64,000 nt of DNA from Bog-756 sp963727075 (GTDB lineage: Bacteria; Actinomycetota; Acidimicrobiia; Acidimicrobiales; RAAP-2): NCBI GenBank assembly GCA_963727075.1, contig CAVSET010000006.1, positions 2,046,001 to 2,110,000 of the forward strand, written 5' to 3'. The notes below the pieces were generated by a model. The model was not told where the DNA came from and searched no databases. It saw only the letters and a program-made list of their open reading frames with translations. Positions 18,470 to 27,530 of the stretch are shown piece after piece (the first letter of the stretch is position 1; every line of letters starts with the position of its first letter). The translations under genes were made by a program, and so were the position numbers.

Positions 18470-19192
18470 TCAACCCGAGTCGACATTGACGGAGTGGGCT
18501 CCCTTCTGCTTGAGCCAACTGATGACGTTCTCCCGACGGGTGCCCAGGCCACTCGCCGCGTCCAGCGGGGTGCCGTGGGCGTAGTCGGGCTCCCAGTTCA
18601 GATCGGCCCCGGCCCCCAGGAGGCGCTCGGCGGCGCGCCGCTGCCCGCCCGAGCAGGCGTGCCAGAACCCCTGGGACACCTCTTCGGGGGTCGGGTTGGC
18701 CGTGGCGAGCAGTTCCTCCAGGCGATCCAACATACCCAGGGCGCCGACGTGCCACAGCTTGTCGGCCCGGGCACCGCGGGCGACCAGGAGACGGGCCACG
18801 TGCCAGCAGCCGTACCCGATGGCGTTGTCGAGGGGGGTACCGATCGACCCGCCGGGGACTTCGATATCGGCGCCGCTATCGATCAGCGCGGCGGCGACGT
18901 CGACGTCGTCACTGCTGGCCGCCCAGTGCAGCGGCGTCTCGGAACGTGGCTCCGGGCCTCGGTAGTTGGGGTCGCCGCCGGCCGCGATGAGTTGCCGGAC
19001 GATCTCGGGACCGTTGGAGAAGTAGCCGGGCCAGTCGCACACGACGTGGAGCGCTGTGCGCGTCTTGAAGGGGCCGCCGAGAGGGCCTCTGGCGAGTTCG
19101 GGCGTCTCCCCGACGATTTCTTGGACCGCGTCGATGTCGCCGGAGTGGATAGCAGCAACCAGAGCGGCTGCCGTCTTGTCATTGTCGATCAT
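18470..19192 (-). CDS. Ankyrin-repeat protein
   Basis: 240 aa from the ATG at 19192 (MIDNDKTAAA). At least four ankyrin-type repeats are readable: AAIHSGDIDAVQEIV, TPLHWAASSDDVDVAAALI, TPLDNAIGYGCWHVARLLV and SGGQRRAAERLLGAGADLNW. Ankyrin repeats bind proteins; no enzymatic domain or signal peptide is attached, so it is probably a cytoplasmic adaptor. It may share a transcript with the downstream AhpD-like gene, though the gap is 239 bases. Confidence 0.8.
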   Translation of the reverse strand: MIDNDKTAAALVAAIHSGDIDAVQEIVGETPELARGPLGGPFKTRTALHVVCDWPGYFSNGPEIVRQLIAAGGDPNYRGPEPRSETPLHWAASSDDVDVAAALIDSGADIEVPGGSIGTPLDNAIGYGCWHVARLLVARGARADKLWHVGALGMLDRLEELLATANPTPEEVSQGFWHACSGGQRRAAERLLGAGADLNWEPDYAHGTPLDAASGLGTRRENVISWLKQKGAHSVNVDSG

Positions 19193-19363
19193 GTCCGTTC
19201 GACCAGTCCGCTTGTGGCACGCCAATGGCAGCCTCGGGTGCCATCGAGGATGCCACAGCCTGGAGGAAGCGACCACAACCTCCAACTCGTTGTCAGCCCG
19301 CCAGCCACACCAGCTAGGTCCGTGGGGCGGAACCTCGGCTTGGAACCTTTCGTGGCAGGGTGC

Positions 19364-20143
19364 TCAGTTCGCCGGCATCGGGTTCATCTTGATCACGGCA
19401 AACGTTGCCCCGTCCGGGTCGGACAGAACTGCAAAGCGCCCGGGAGGAATGTCCGTCGGGGGCACCAACGCGGTTGCCCCGAGCTCGGTCGCCTTCGAGA
19501 CAGAGGCATCGGTGTCGTCCACACCGAAATACACGAGCCAGTGGGCCGGCACCTCCGCTGGGACCATGTCGGGCATCGTCATCATTCCAGCCACGGTCTT
19601 GTCGTCGACCTTCCACTCCGTGTACGTCATCCCTCCCATGTCGAGATCATGCGGCTCCCACCCGAATACCTCCGTGTAGAAGGACTTGGCCATAGGGACG
19701 TCCCGGGTATTGAGCTCGTTCCAAGCAAAGGACCCTGCCTCGTTGGCCAGTTCGGCTCCCATGAAGGTCTTCGGCTGCCAGATGCCGATCGCCGCACCCG
19801 TGGGGTCGGCGAATACCGCCATCCGGCCTATGTCGGAAACGTCCATGGGCTCGACGAACACCGTGGCCCCGGCCTTCTTGGCCAGGTCGACCGTGGCATC
19901 GGCGTCCTCGACGGAGACATAGGAGACCCATGCGCTGGGCTGGCCCTCCATCATGACGGACATGTTGCCGGCCACCGTTTTTCCACCCTTGCGCATGAGG
20001 GTGTAGTGCCCCATTTCTTCGCCCTGGTCATCGGCTTGCCAGCCGAAGAGAGTCCCGTAGAAGGAATTGGACGCCTCGAGGTCCTTGGCCGCATGGTCGA
20101 CCCAGGACGGAGTCCCGGCGGTGTAAGAGGTGAATTCTGCCAT
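19364..20143 (-). CDS. Two-domain VOC (glyoxalase/bleomycin-resistance fold) protein
   Basis: 259 aa from the ATG at 20143, preceded by a strong GGAGGAG site. Two similar VOC domains: residues 1-125 (PSWVDHAAKDLEASNSFYGTLFGW) and 130-259 (FAWNELNTRDVPMAKSFYTEVFGW), each ending in a DPTGA or DPDGA strand. This layout matches the CFP-30B-like actinobacterial family often labelled hydroxylase; true substrates are unknown. The VOC fold supports metal-dependent chemistry or ligand sequestration. Confidence 0.85.
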   Translation of the reverse strand: MAEFTSYTAGTPSWVDHAAKDLEASNSFYGTLFGWQADDQGEEMGHYTLMRKGGKTVAGNMSVMMEGQPSAWVSYVSVEDADATVDLAKKAGATVFVEPMDVSDIGRMAVFADPTGAAIGIWQPKTFMGAELANEAGSFAWNELNTRDVPMAKSFYTEVFGWEPHDLDMGGMTYTEWKVDDKTVAGMMTMPDMVPAEVPAHWLVYFGVDDTDASVSKATELGATALVPPTDIPPGRFAVLSDPDGATFAVIKMNPMPAN

Positions 20144-20559
20144 CTGCTTCTCCTCCAGATTGGTGGTTGCACTGACCTCCCCGTCGCGCAGCCTAGCCAC
20201 GTATGCATCCCTGCGCCTCCCGAACCACCATCCGAACCATGGCACCCCGCCGGGTACTACGAGGGGGCATTCCTGACAAAGGTGGAGAGGCCCTTCCTGG
20301 TGGTCAGCCTCGGTCGCGGTCGCTGCCAACTCGCGTCACGGTGGCAGATGTCGTGTGTGGCGAGGACCGACTTGGTGTCTGGCTCAACGGAGCTGCCCGT
20401 ACTACCGCAATCTCAACCAGACTGGAGCCTGGCGAACTTCTCATGTCCCACCCCATTTCCGCACCGCTGGTTGCCTCTATTGACCTCGCCGACAGACCCG
20501 ATCTTCGATATGGGGGTTCATCAGGTGCCCTCCACTGTTCACCGCTCCCATGGCACGGA
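20144..20559. other. 416-bp gap without a supportable gene
   Basis: It lies between the VOC promoter and the toxin stop codon. Frames are short or shadow-like, base composition is mixed, and no repeat or RNA is recognised. It borders the toxin-antitoxin/integrase island. Confidence 0.45.
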
Positions 20560-20820
20560 TCACCGATCGTAGATTTCCCTTCGATGGCCAAGGGCGACAA
20601 CGACTACCAATAGCACGTCATCGGCGACGGTGTAGATGATGCGGTAGTCACCGACTCGAACTCGAAACCCTGGCCTGCCGCGCAACCTTCGGGAGGCTGG
20701 AGGCCGCGGATCCTGCGCCAGAAGCGTGATGGCTCCTTGGATGCGAGGCTGGATTTCTGGATCGAGCTTGCGGAGCGCACGGACGGCAGCAGGTCGCAGC
20801 TCAACGCGGTACTGGCTCAC
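20560..20820 (-). CDS. RelE/ParE-family toxin
   Basis: 86 aa; the GTG start at 20820 overlaps the antitoxin stop as GTGA, which fixes the start. RelE fold signs are YRVELRPAAVRALRKLDPEI at the N-terminus, the basic LRGRPGFRVRVGDYRIIYTV core and the C-terminal LGHRREIYDR. Such toxins cleave mRNA at the ribosome. It is coupled to the Phd/YefM antitoxin, and an integrase remnant and a tRNA lie nearby, so it probably arrived on a mobile element. Confidence 0.92.
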   Translation of the reverse strand: MSQYRVELRPAAVRALRKLDPEIQPRIQGAITLLAQDPRPPASRRLRGRPGFRVRVGDYRIIYTVADDVLLVVVVALGHRREIYDR

Positions 20821-21065
20821 GTCAAGCCAAGGTCGGCCTTGACTTGCTCCCATGGGATGTTCTCCCCGTCCTCTGCCATTGCTTCATCGAAGGCGGCCAC
20901 GTCTTCGATGTCCTCGAGGGCCTGGATCAGCTGTCGGTAACGGTCCGGGCTGATTAGGACCGCAGCTGGGCTGCCATAGCGCTCCAGAACCACGGCCTCG
21001 TTGCGGGCCGTCTCCACTGCTTCGGACAATCTCTCTCTTGCTTCGCTTACTGCCATCGTCGCCAT
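20817..21065 (-). CDS. Phd/YefM-family antitoxin
   Basis: 82 aa from the ATG at 21065; ATG at 21056 is possible. The N-terminal DNA-binding part MAVSEARERLSEAVETARNE and the following ERYGSPAAVLISPDRYRQL are classic Phd/YefM; the acidic C-terminus should neutralise RelE. No ribosome site precedes the ATG. Instead a -10 (TACAAT) ends six bases upstream, implying a leaderless mRNA autoregulated through the adjoining TTGTACA sites. Confidence 0.92.
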   Translation of the reverse strand: MATMAVSEARERLSEAVETARNEAVVLERYGSPAAVLISPDRYRQLIQALEDIEDVAAFDEAMAEDGENIPWEQVKADLGLT

Positions 21066-21100
21066 GTGATTATTGTACAACTACTTGATATTCTTGTACA
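21066..21100 (-). promoter_or_regulatory. Toxin-antitoxin promoter with overlapping paired operator
   Basis: Read on the minus strand: TGTACA (21100-21095) as -35, 17 bases, TACAAT (21077-21072) as -10, then six bases to the ATG. Two TTGTACA sequences (21073-21079 and 21094-21100 on the + strand) are 21 bp apart, two helical turns, and each contains the palindrome TGTACA. This fits cooperative binding of the Phd-RelE complex exactly over both promoter boxes. Confidence 0.65.
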
Positions 21101-21213
21101 GCACCGCTTGAAGGAGCGGGGCGCTGGTAGTCCAGGTCGGATCTTGTTCCGCCAGCCGCGAACTGGGCAGTTAGGCGGCTGGGACCGAAGGTCCTGGTGA
21201 CCGGCATGGATGA

Positions 21214-21486
21214 GTTTCCGGCACCCACAGTTTCTGGCTACCCGCGGTCGAAGCGGCGGGACACCTGGGCGCCGGTTTCCACGACCTGCGCCGGGTCAGC
21301 GCCACCGCCCTGGTACGCCAGGGGATCGACGTGAAGACCGTCCAGGCTCGGCTCGGACACTCAGATCCAAGGCTCACCCTCCAGGTCTACGCCGAGGTCG
21401 TCGAGGAAGCGGAGCACCACGCCGCGGCCGTTCTCGGCGACCACTTCCTCCCCCAAGCCCGCGTGAATCCGGGAGCCCTGGACTGA
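21214..21486 (+). pseudogene. Tyrosine recombinase (integrase) C-terminal remnant
   Basis: About 90 residues ending at the TGA at 21484-21486. Catalytic-domain motifs remain: FHDLRRVSATAL (HxxR), VKTVQARLGHSD (LGH) and LTLQVYA with the nucleophile Tyr. An in-frame stop at 21211 and the absence of upstream coding sequence show that the N-terminal and central parts are gone. With the RelE/Phd pair on one side and tRNA-Ala 650 bases away on the other, this is probably scar tissue of an integrated element. Confidence 0.75.
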
Positions 21487-21568
21487 AGGCGTCCGCTTGA
21501 CGCGAAATGGGGCTGGTGTGGAGGATGGCCTGGCTGTCGTCCATCACCGGATCGAGGCGTCGCAACGA

Positions 21569-21730
21569 TCAACTTGCAGGAGGGAGCGGGGCCTCTATGT
21601 CCTCGAACCTGTTCGGACACCTGCTGACCAGCCGGCCCCTCTTGTCGTAGTCAACGTCGGTCAGAGCGGACCCGCATCTATCACAGTTGATTGAATTGAC
21701 CGACTGCCCCAACACCTCGGTGTGTTCCAT
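21569..21730 (-). CDS. Small possible zinc-knuckle protein
   Basis: 53 aa from ATG 21730 (MEHTEVLGQS). It contains CDRCGSALTDVDYDKRGRL followed by a third Cys (SRCPN), a pattern like half a zinc ribbon. Third-position GC is moderate and the ribosome site is weak. It may be a real small gene of the island or a fragment. Unrecognised family. Confidence 0.35.
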   Translation of the reverse strand: MEHTEVLGQSVNSINCDRCGSALTDVDYDKRGRLVSRCPNRFEDIEAPLPPAS

Positions 21731-22135
21731 GTCAACGATTTTCGCTCAGAGCCCCGATACCGATCAACCCGAGGTGGGGCTCAGCTTGCTAACAATTCGG
21801 AACAATCAGATTGCCGGCCACGCCCGCAAGTCTGCTCCAAACGCACCACTCGGGAGTGCTCCCCAGGCGCCTCGAATCGACCGCACTCCGGGTACTTCGC
21901 ACGATCGCGCACAACAGTCGGGGTGCAACTTGTGATCACAGTCTCGAGGTCCTGCTCGTTGGCCTCAAAGCGGCGGCGGAACTGAATCGCGAGCTCTACA
22001 TTCCAAGCTTTGTGCTCGAGGGACGAGAGTTTTTTCAGACGACCTGGCGTTTCGATCGCGGACGGATCGCGCACGGAATCACTCGAGCTAAGGATCAGGC
22101 GCGCCTGCTGCACCCGGCTGACCTGCACTTTCGGG
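21731..22135. other. 405-bp stretch next to tRNA-Ala, no convincing gene
   Basis: Frames of about 115-120 codons exist on both strands but lack motifs and codon bias. Composition is lower in GC than the 25-64 kb part of the window, in keeping with island debris. Confidence 0.4.
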
Positions 22136-22208
22136 TGGAGGTGAACGGACTCGAACCGTCGGCCTCTACATTGCGAACGTAGCGCTCTACCAGCTGAGCT
22201 ACACCCCC
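22136..22208 (-). tRNA. tRNA-Ala (CGC anticodon)
   Basis: A full cloverleaf folds on the minus strand: acceptor GGGGGTG/CACCTCC with the alanine-identity G3-U70 pair, D-arm GCTC...GAGC, anticodon stem CTACG/TGTAG with loop TTCGCAA (anticodon CGC), and T-arm GACGG-TTCGAGT-CCGTT. The discriminator base is A; CCA is not encoded. tRNA 3' ends are common integration sites, which fits the nearby integrase remnant. Confidence 0.93.
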
Positions 22209-22280
22209 GACGCTTTCCAGATTAGTCGGCGTCCGAGAACGTCTCCGTTCGTCAGCATCTCGTGCGGCCGACGGGCGGGA

Positions 22281-24494
22281 TCAGCCGGTACTGCCCGGTG
22301 ATCCACTGTGCCCACTGACGGTCGTGCTGGTCGAGGTGCTCGGTGACGTGGTCGTCGTGGTGGTCGTGGTCGAGGTCGAGGTGGTCGGCGGCGAAGTGAC
22401 GCTCGAGGTAGTCGGCGGAAGGGACGTCGTCGTGGTTGAGCTCGGCGGCGGCCCGGCCGGCTGGCCCGGTGGCGTCGGGAAGGTCCACATGGCCGCGGCG
22501 CAATAGCTGCTGCTATCGGCCACCACCACGTCGACGCCGGGCAGAACGGAGAACGTCCAGACATTGATGGGTGGACCGCCCTCGAGGCAGGCCAGCGCCG
22601 GATCATTGGTCTGGAAGCCGGCCAGCGTGCCCAAGTACTGGACGGTGCCGAACGATGGGGGCGGGACGACGGGGGTCAAGGCCACGCCCGCCCCGTTCCA
22701 GACCCCCGTCGACGTGAAGCCGGAGCCGGCCGGGGCCGTCGCCGAGGCCGTGGGCCCGGTCTGGAGGTCCTTGACGGCTGGCGCGTTCCCGAGCAGGGCC
22801 GCCAGCATGGCCGGATTGTTGCCGTCCATGCCCAGGGCCCAGATACCCAGGCCGGCGATGTGGAAGATCCCGGCCAGCTGGGCCTTCAGGGCCAACGACG
22901 TCGGGTCGTCGAAGAAGGTTTGGTGCCACTGTGTCCCGACCTGGTAGGCGGTCCACGCTGTCTGGGTAGACGCGTCCCAGTACGTTGGATGCCCCGATGA
23001 CGATATTTGGGCGTCGCTGAGCGGCGACTCACCACCGGTCGCCTGCGCCGTTCTGGTGTTGTCCGACGTAGGCCAGTCGTAGCCGTAGTACGGCACCCCG
23101 AGGATCACTTTCTGCGGTGGTACCACTGCGGTGAACTGCTGCAACGCCTCCGTGTCGTTGTACCCCCCGCCCACCAGGGGCGCCGTGGCGCTCGGCACAT
23201 GGCGGTCGTTCATGTCGTAGGCCATGACGAAGAACCCGTCGAGAGCCGGCGCAAGACCGGCGACGTCATAGAACCCAGCACTGTCCGCAGCCGCGCTGGC
23301 ATAGGTCGCCATGGTCACCTGCCAGTGTGGGTTGGCCGCATGTAGGGACTTTGCCACTGCGGTGATCAGCGAGGTGAGCCCCTGGCGGTCCGCGGTCCCC
23401 TCCCCTTCGAAGTCGAAGTTCACGCCATCGAGGTTCTTGGCCGAGACCGCGCCGATGAGGGCGGACGACAGGCGCGCCGCCGCGTTGGGATCGGAGGTGA
23501 TGGCATTGAGCGAGCTCTGGCTGAAACAGGTGACCGTGAGCACCACACGGGCGCCGGCCGCGTGCGATCGGGACACCAGGTTGACCAGGTCCTGGCTCTG
23601 GTACCCGTTCCACCCCGACCCACTCTGGTTGAGGGTGCCATCGGCGTTGGCGTCCACACTGAAGTACGCCAACGTGGTGATGTTCTTGACGTCGAATGCC
23701 GACGATTGGGGAAGCGTCCAGTAGGGCGCATAGCCGAAGATCTCGTGTGACTGCAGGGGTGGCGTTGCGGCCAGTGAGGGCGGTGCCGGTGCCGGTGCTG
23801 AGGTTGCGACCGGCAGGTTGACTGTCGGATGCGCGCTGGCCGCCTGGGCCGCGTTGCCGCCGTCACTGGATCCTCGTCCGTGCGGGAGCGCGCCACCCGC
23901 CCGGGAACCGAACGACGTACTGGTGCTGCCGGCCAGGAAGACCAGGGCCAGTAGCCCGACCACGACGGGCACGATCCGCTTTCGACCGAGGCCGTGCTGC
24001 GGGTCGTCCCTGCCTTGGCGAAAGAGCGCCGTCCAGCGGGCGACCGCCCCACCCAACGCGGTCGGGAACACCAGTCGAGATCCGGTCGAGGTTCGAACCT
24101 GACGCCGTTCGGCGACCAACCCGAGGAAGGGCTCGAGCTCCGACGCTGGCGCGACGAACCGGAACGGGCTGTCGTTCCCGAACCAACCGTCCTCACGCAT
24201 TTCGATCTCGAGCATCTGCATCGGCGGTCGGCCCGAACTGGCGATGGCAGCGTCGGATCGGACATCGGCCATCTCGGACCATGGCAGCAGCGAGGGCACC
24301 CCCGAACCGGACAAGGGAGACGGCGCCACGATGAGTCCGAGGTCGGTCGCACGCAGCTCCACTGACGAGCCGGCCGGGCCTGCGTTGGCGACGCGGGCCA
24401 GCGGCCGGTCACGGGCCACGGCCAACTCAGCACGTAAGGCGACAGCCGGGGCATCGGGCGGATCGTGGGGAGTCGATCGGCGTTCGGATCTCAT
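22281..24494 (-). CDS. Membrane-anchored glycoside hydrolase family 18 protein
   Basis: 737 aa. A cytoplasmic N-terminal domain of about 165 residues (ELRATDLGLIVAPSPL, PWSEMADVRSDAAI) precedes one membrane helix (RKRIVPVVVGLLALVFLAG, about 170-190) and a Pro/Ala linker. The GH18 barrel spans about 250-600: HEIFGYAPYW, TLAYFSVDANADG, the catalytic strand LDGVNFDFEGEG with its acid Glu, and VILGVPYYGYDW. A Ser/Thr-rich tail of about 50 residues ends the protein. GH18 enzymes of this YaaH/ChiA-like type act on peptidoglycan or chitin; the domain should face outside. The attached intracellular domain is unusual. Confidence 0.88.
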   Translation of the reverse strand: MRSERRSTPHDPPDAPAVALRAELAVARDRPLARVANAGPAGSSVELRATDLGLIVAPSPLSGSGVPSLLPWSEMADVRSDAAIASSGRPPMQMLEIEMREDGWFGNDSPFRFVAPASELEPFLGLVAERRQVRTSTGSRLVFPTALGGAVARWTALFRQGRDDPQHGLGRKRIVPVVVGLLALVFLAGSTSTSFGSRAGGALPHGRGSSDGGNAAQAASAHPTVNLPVATSAPAPAPPSLAATPPLQSHEIFGYAPYWTLPQSSAFDVKNITTLAYFSVDANADGTLNQSGSGWNGYQSQDLVNLVSRSHAAGARVVLTVTCFSQSSLNAITSDPNAAARLSSALIGAVSAKNLDGVNFDFEGEGTADRQGLTSLITAVAKSLHAANPHWQVTMATYASAAADSAGFYDVAGLAPALDGFFVMAYDMNDRHVPSATAPLVGGGYNDTEALQQFTAVVPPQKVILGVPYYGYDWPTSDNTRTAQATGGESPLSDAQISSSGHPTYWDASTQTAWTAYQVGTQWHQTFFDDPTSLALKAQLAGIFHIAGLGIWALGMDGNNPAMLAALLGNAPAVKDLQTGPTASATAPAGSGFTSTGVWNGAGVALTPVVPPPSFGTVQYLGTLAGFQTNDPALACLEGGPPINVWTFSVLPGVDVVVADSSSYCAAAMWTFPTPPGQPAGPPPSSTTTTSLPPTTSSVTSPPTTSTSTTTTTTTTSPSTSTSTTVSGHSGSPGSTG

Positions 24495-24778
24495 GGGAGT
24501 TCGATCGGGAGAGGCGGGCGGCGGACCCGAGCGGCTATCAACGACGCGCCGCCCGATAGGTGGTCAGGCTACCACTCTGGGCGCGTTTCTAGCCATACAC
24601 GAGGGAATCTATTCGAGGAACCCTCCCACGGACCCCGACATCAGGGTGTTGTCCGAGAGACTTCTAAAGATCTACCCCGGGCTTCCGACAATTATTCAGC
24701 GGCCGTTGTCGCTGCGATGCCACAGATCGGTCACCATGCAGTCGTCTTCAATCCACACCACCATGAGCCGGTGATCTC

Positions 24779-25855
24779 GTGATCTTCGTCGAGGGTTTCC
24801 GTTTGCTCTTCGTGCTGGCCGGTTCCGCGGCCGGGTTCGAGATCGGCCGGAACGTCAGCGTCAGCCCGCGCGCTTCGGTCATCGGGCTGCTCCTCGGCGC
24901 GTCGGTGAGCTACGTCCTCGGCGGAGCCGGCGGGCGCCTTCTCGACAAGGGGCTCCAGCGAGCCGTCTTCCTCTTCCGCAACACCCCGCCGGGTGAGGTG
25001 TTCGCCGCATCGATCATCTCGACGACCGGCATGTTGTTGGGACTGGTGGTGGGCCTGCCCTTCATGGTCATCTTCCGATCGAGCTTCGCCCTCCTCGCCA
25101 CCGCGTTCGCCTCGTGGATATTGGCCACCGCGGGCTGGCGGCTCGGCTCGGTCAAGGGCCGCCAGATCGTGGCGGCGGCGGGCCTGTCCAGAATCCTCGC
25201 CCCGCAACCCAGCCCGCCCCAGGGCCACGCGTTGTTGGTGGACGGTTCTGCCGTCATGGACCGGTTCCTGCTGGAACTGGGGCGCGGCGGGCTGTTGCCG
25301 GGGGGCCTGGTCATTCCCCAGTTCGTGGTCGATCACGTCCAGGCGGTCGCCGAGGCTCCCGACCCGGTCAGCTCGCGCCGAGCACGCCGTGGGCTCGAAT
25401 CGGTGGAGGCCCTGCGCGAGATGAGCGTGCCCGTCCATGTCGCCCGGGACGAGGTCCCCGAGGTCGACGATCCCACCATCAAGCTGCTCACCGTGGCCCG
25501 CCGCGTGGGCCTGCGCATCGCAACCTGCTCCTCCAAGGTCGTCGACGAGGCCGTCCGGTGGGAGCTGGCCGTCGTCGACCTCCGAGAGGTGGCCAGCCGG
25601 CTCAACCCCGACCATCTGCCCGGCGAGCGGCTGAATGTCGACCTGGTCCGAGAAGGTCGCCAGCCTCGGCAGGCCGTCGGGTACCTGCCCGACGGGGACA
25701 TGGTGGTCGTCAACGACGCCACCCACCTGGTCGACCGGGGCACCGTGGGTGTCACCGTGCTCTCGACCCGCTCCACCAGCCAGGGGCTGATGGTCTTCGC
25801 CAAGCTGGCCTCAGAACCTGAAGCCGTCGACGAGCAGGTCGACAGCCTGGCCTGA
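24779..25855 (+). CDS. PIN-TRAM domain membrane protein (YacL-like)
   Basis: 358 aa, GTG start. Four N-terminal membrane helices (to about residue 135) are followed by a PIN nuclease-like domain (ALLVDGSAVMDRFLLELG, VDDPTIKLLTVARRVGLRI) and a C-terminal TRAM domain (RQAVGYLPDGDMVVVNDAT). This is the YacL architecture of Firmicutes and Actinobacteria, a presumed membrane-bound RNA/DNA-binding ribonuclease. Acidic PIN residues are present (VDGSA, EVDDP). Monocistronic. Confidence 0.87.
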   Translation: MIFVEGFRLLFVLAGSAAGFEIGRNVSVSPRASVIGLLLGASVSYVLGGAGGRLLDKGLQRAVFLFRNTPPGEVFAASIISTTGMLLGLVVGLPFMVIFRSSFALLATAFASWILATAGWRLGSVKGRQIVAAAGLSRILAPQPSPPQGHALLVDGSAVMDRFLLELGRGGLLPGGLVIPQFVVDHVQAVAEAPDPVSSRRARRGLESVEALREMSVPVHVARDEVPEVDDPTIKLLTVARRVGLRIATCSSKVVDEAVRWELAVVDLREVASRLNPDHLPGERLNVDLVREGRQPRQAVGYLPDGDMVVVNDATHLVDRGTVGVTVLSTRSTSQGLMVFAKLASEPEAVDEQVDSLA

Positions 25856-26129
25856 CGATCCGCCCCACGGGTGCTCGCACTCCCTGGGCAGGGGGGTTCG
25901 GCGCGCCACTCGGGCCACGCCTGCAGGTCACAATGACCTGACCCGGCGATCAGGTAGCGAGATGATGGCGGCCATCGCCCCCAAGCCCGCTGGACCCGCG
26001 CCCGACGTACACGCAGCTCGGTTGCATCGTGCGAAGCGCTTGTGTCGTCGATGCGAACGGTATGAGCGTTTCTCAGCAATTGCAATGGATTTCTCCCAGA
26101 GTGAGAGCGTCGTCACCAGCTGACATCGA

Positions 26130-27530
26130 TCAGGCTTCTTTCACCGCCGCGACCAGTTTGGTCAAGGTGTCCTTGGCATCGCCGAACAACATGGTGGTCT
26201 TCTCGTCGAACAGCAGCTCGTTGTCGATGCCGGCGAAACCCGGTCGCATCGATCGTTTCAGGAACACGATGTTCGTTGCGTCGTCAGCATTGATGATGGG
26301 CATGCCGTAGATGGGGCTCCCGGGGGTGTTCTTGGCCGCCGGGTTCACCGTGTCGTTGGCGCCCACCACCAGGGCCACGTCGGCCGTCGCCATCTCCGGA
26401 TTCGCCTCGTCCATCTCCTTGAGCTCGTCGTAGGGCACGTTTGCCTCGGCCAGCAGCACGTTCATGTGGCCGGGCATGCGGCCGGCCACGGGGTGGATGG
26501 CATAGAACACCTCGACCCCCCGCTCCATCAACAGATCGGCGAGCTCACGCGCCACGTGCTGCGCCTGCGCCACGGCCAGGCCGTAGCCGGGGATGATGAC
26601 CACCTTGCGGGCATAGGCCAGCAGGACGCCGACGTCCTCTGCCGTGCCGGCCTTGACCGGACGGGTCTCCCCGGCGCCGTCAGCCCCCCCGCCGGCCGTC
26701 ACCACGGATCCGAACGCGCTGAACAAGATGTTGGGCAGTGATCGGCCCATGGCTTTGCTCATCAGCCGGGTGAGGAGGATGCCCGAGGCACCGACCAGCG
26801 TGCCGGCGATGATCAACAGGTTGTTGTTGAGCGTGAAGCCCGATGCCGCCACGGCCAGCCCGGTGAACGAGTTGAGCAGCGAGATGAGCACCGGCACATC
26901 GGCGCCGCCGATGGGCAGGACGAAGATCACTCCGAGCACCAGCGACAGGATCGCGGTGGCGACGAGCAAAGGGACGTTCCCGCTCACCAGTGTGCCGACG
27001 GCCAACCCCAGGATGCCCAGCCCCACGATGCCGTTGATCACCTGCTGGGCGGGATAGGTGACCGGACGCCCGGTCATGAGCTCCTGCAGCTTGGCGAAGG
27101 CGATCGCGCTCCCGGAGAAGGACACGCACCCCACGAGCACGCCGAACAACACCTCGGCGATCCGGTAGACGGCCGGCTTCCCGGGGGCCTCGATGAGGAA
27201 CACCACGATCGAGATCAGCGCGGCCGCCCCGCCCCCGACCCCGTTGAAGATGGCCACCATCTGTGGCATCGCCGTCATCTTCACCAAGCGCGCTGCCGGC
27301 ACGGCAACCGCCGCACCGATGACCATGGCCACCAGCGTGAGCACCAGATTGAGGGTGTGGGCCCGTACCGAGGGATAGGCGAAGGTGAAGCCGACGGCTA
27401 CCGCTGCGGCGGTGGCGCCGAGGAGGTTCCCGTTGCGGGCGTGCTTGGGGGAACTCAGCCCCTTGAGGGCGACGATGAAGCCGACGGCTGCGATCAGGTA
27501 GACCAGATCGATGCCGGTGTTGAGGCTCAC
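26130..27530 (-). CDS. pntB: NAD(P) transhydrogenase beta subunit
   Basis: 466 aa, GTG start overlapping the pntAB stop (GTGA). About eight to nine membrane helices lead to the C-terminal NADP-binding domain: VVIIPGYGLAVAQAQH, MPGHMNVLLAEANVPYDEL, VALVVGANDTVNPAA and IYGMPIINADDA. Together with the two upstream subunits it couples proton flow to hydride transfer from NADH to NADP+, supplying NADPH for oxygenases or biosynthesis. Confidence 0.96.
   Translation of the reverse strand: MSLNTGIDLVYLIAAVGFIVALKGLSSPKHARNGNLLGATAAAVAVGFTFAYPSVRAHTLNLVLTLVAMVIGAAVAVPAARLVKMTAMPQMVAIFNGVGGGAAALISIVVFLIEAPGKPAVYRIAEVLFGVLVGCVSFSGSAIAFAKLQELMTGRPVTYPAQQVINGIVGLGILGLAVGTLVSGNVPLLVATAILSLVLGVIFVLPIGGADVPVLISLLNSFTGLAVAASGFTLNNNLLIIAGTLVGASGILLTRLMSKAMGRSLPNILFSAFGSVVTAGGGADGAGETRPVKAGTAEDVGVLLAYARKVVIIPGYGLAVAQAQHVARELADLLMERGVEVFYAIHPVAGRMPGHMNVLLAEANVPYDELKEMDEANPEMATADVALVVGANDTVNPAAKNTPGSPIYGMPIINADDATNIVFLKRSMRPGFAGIDNELLFDEKTTMLFGDAKDTLTKLVAAVKEA

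Noticed and set aside
18305..20572. 755-codon + frame across the ankyrin and VOC genes
   Set aside because: It is the complement of two well-supported genes on the minus strand and reads as compositional shadow.
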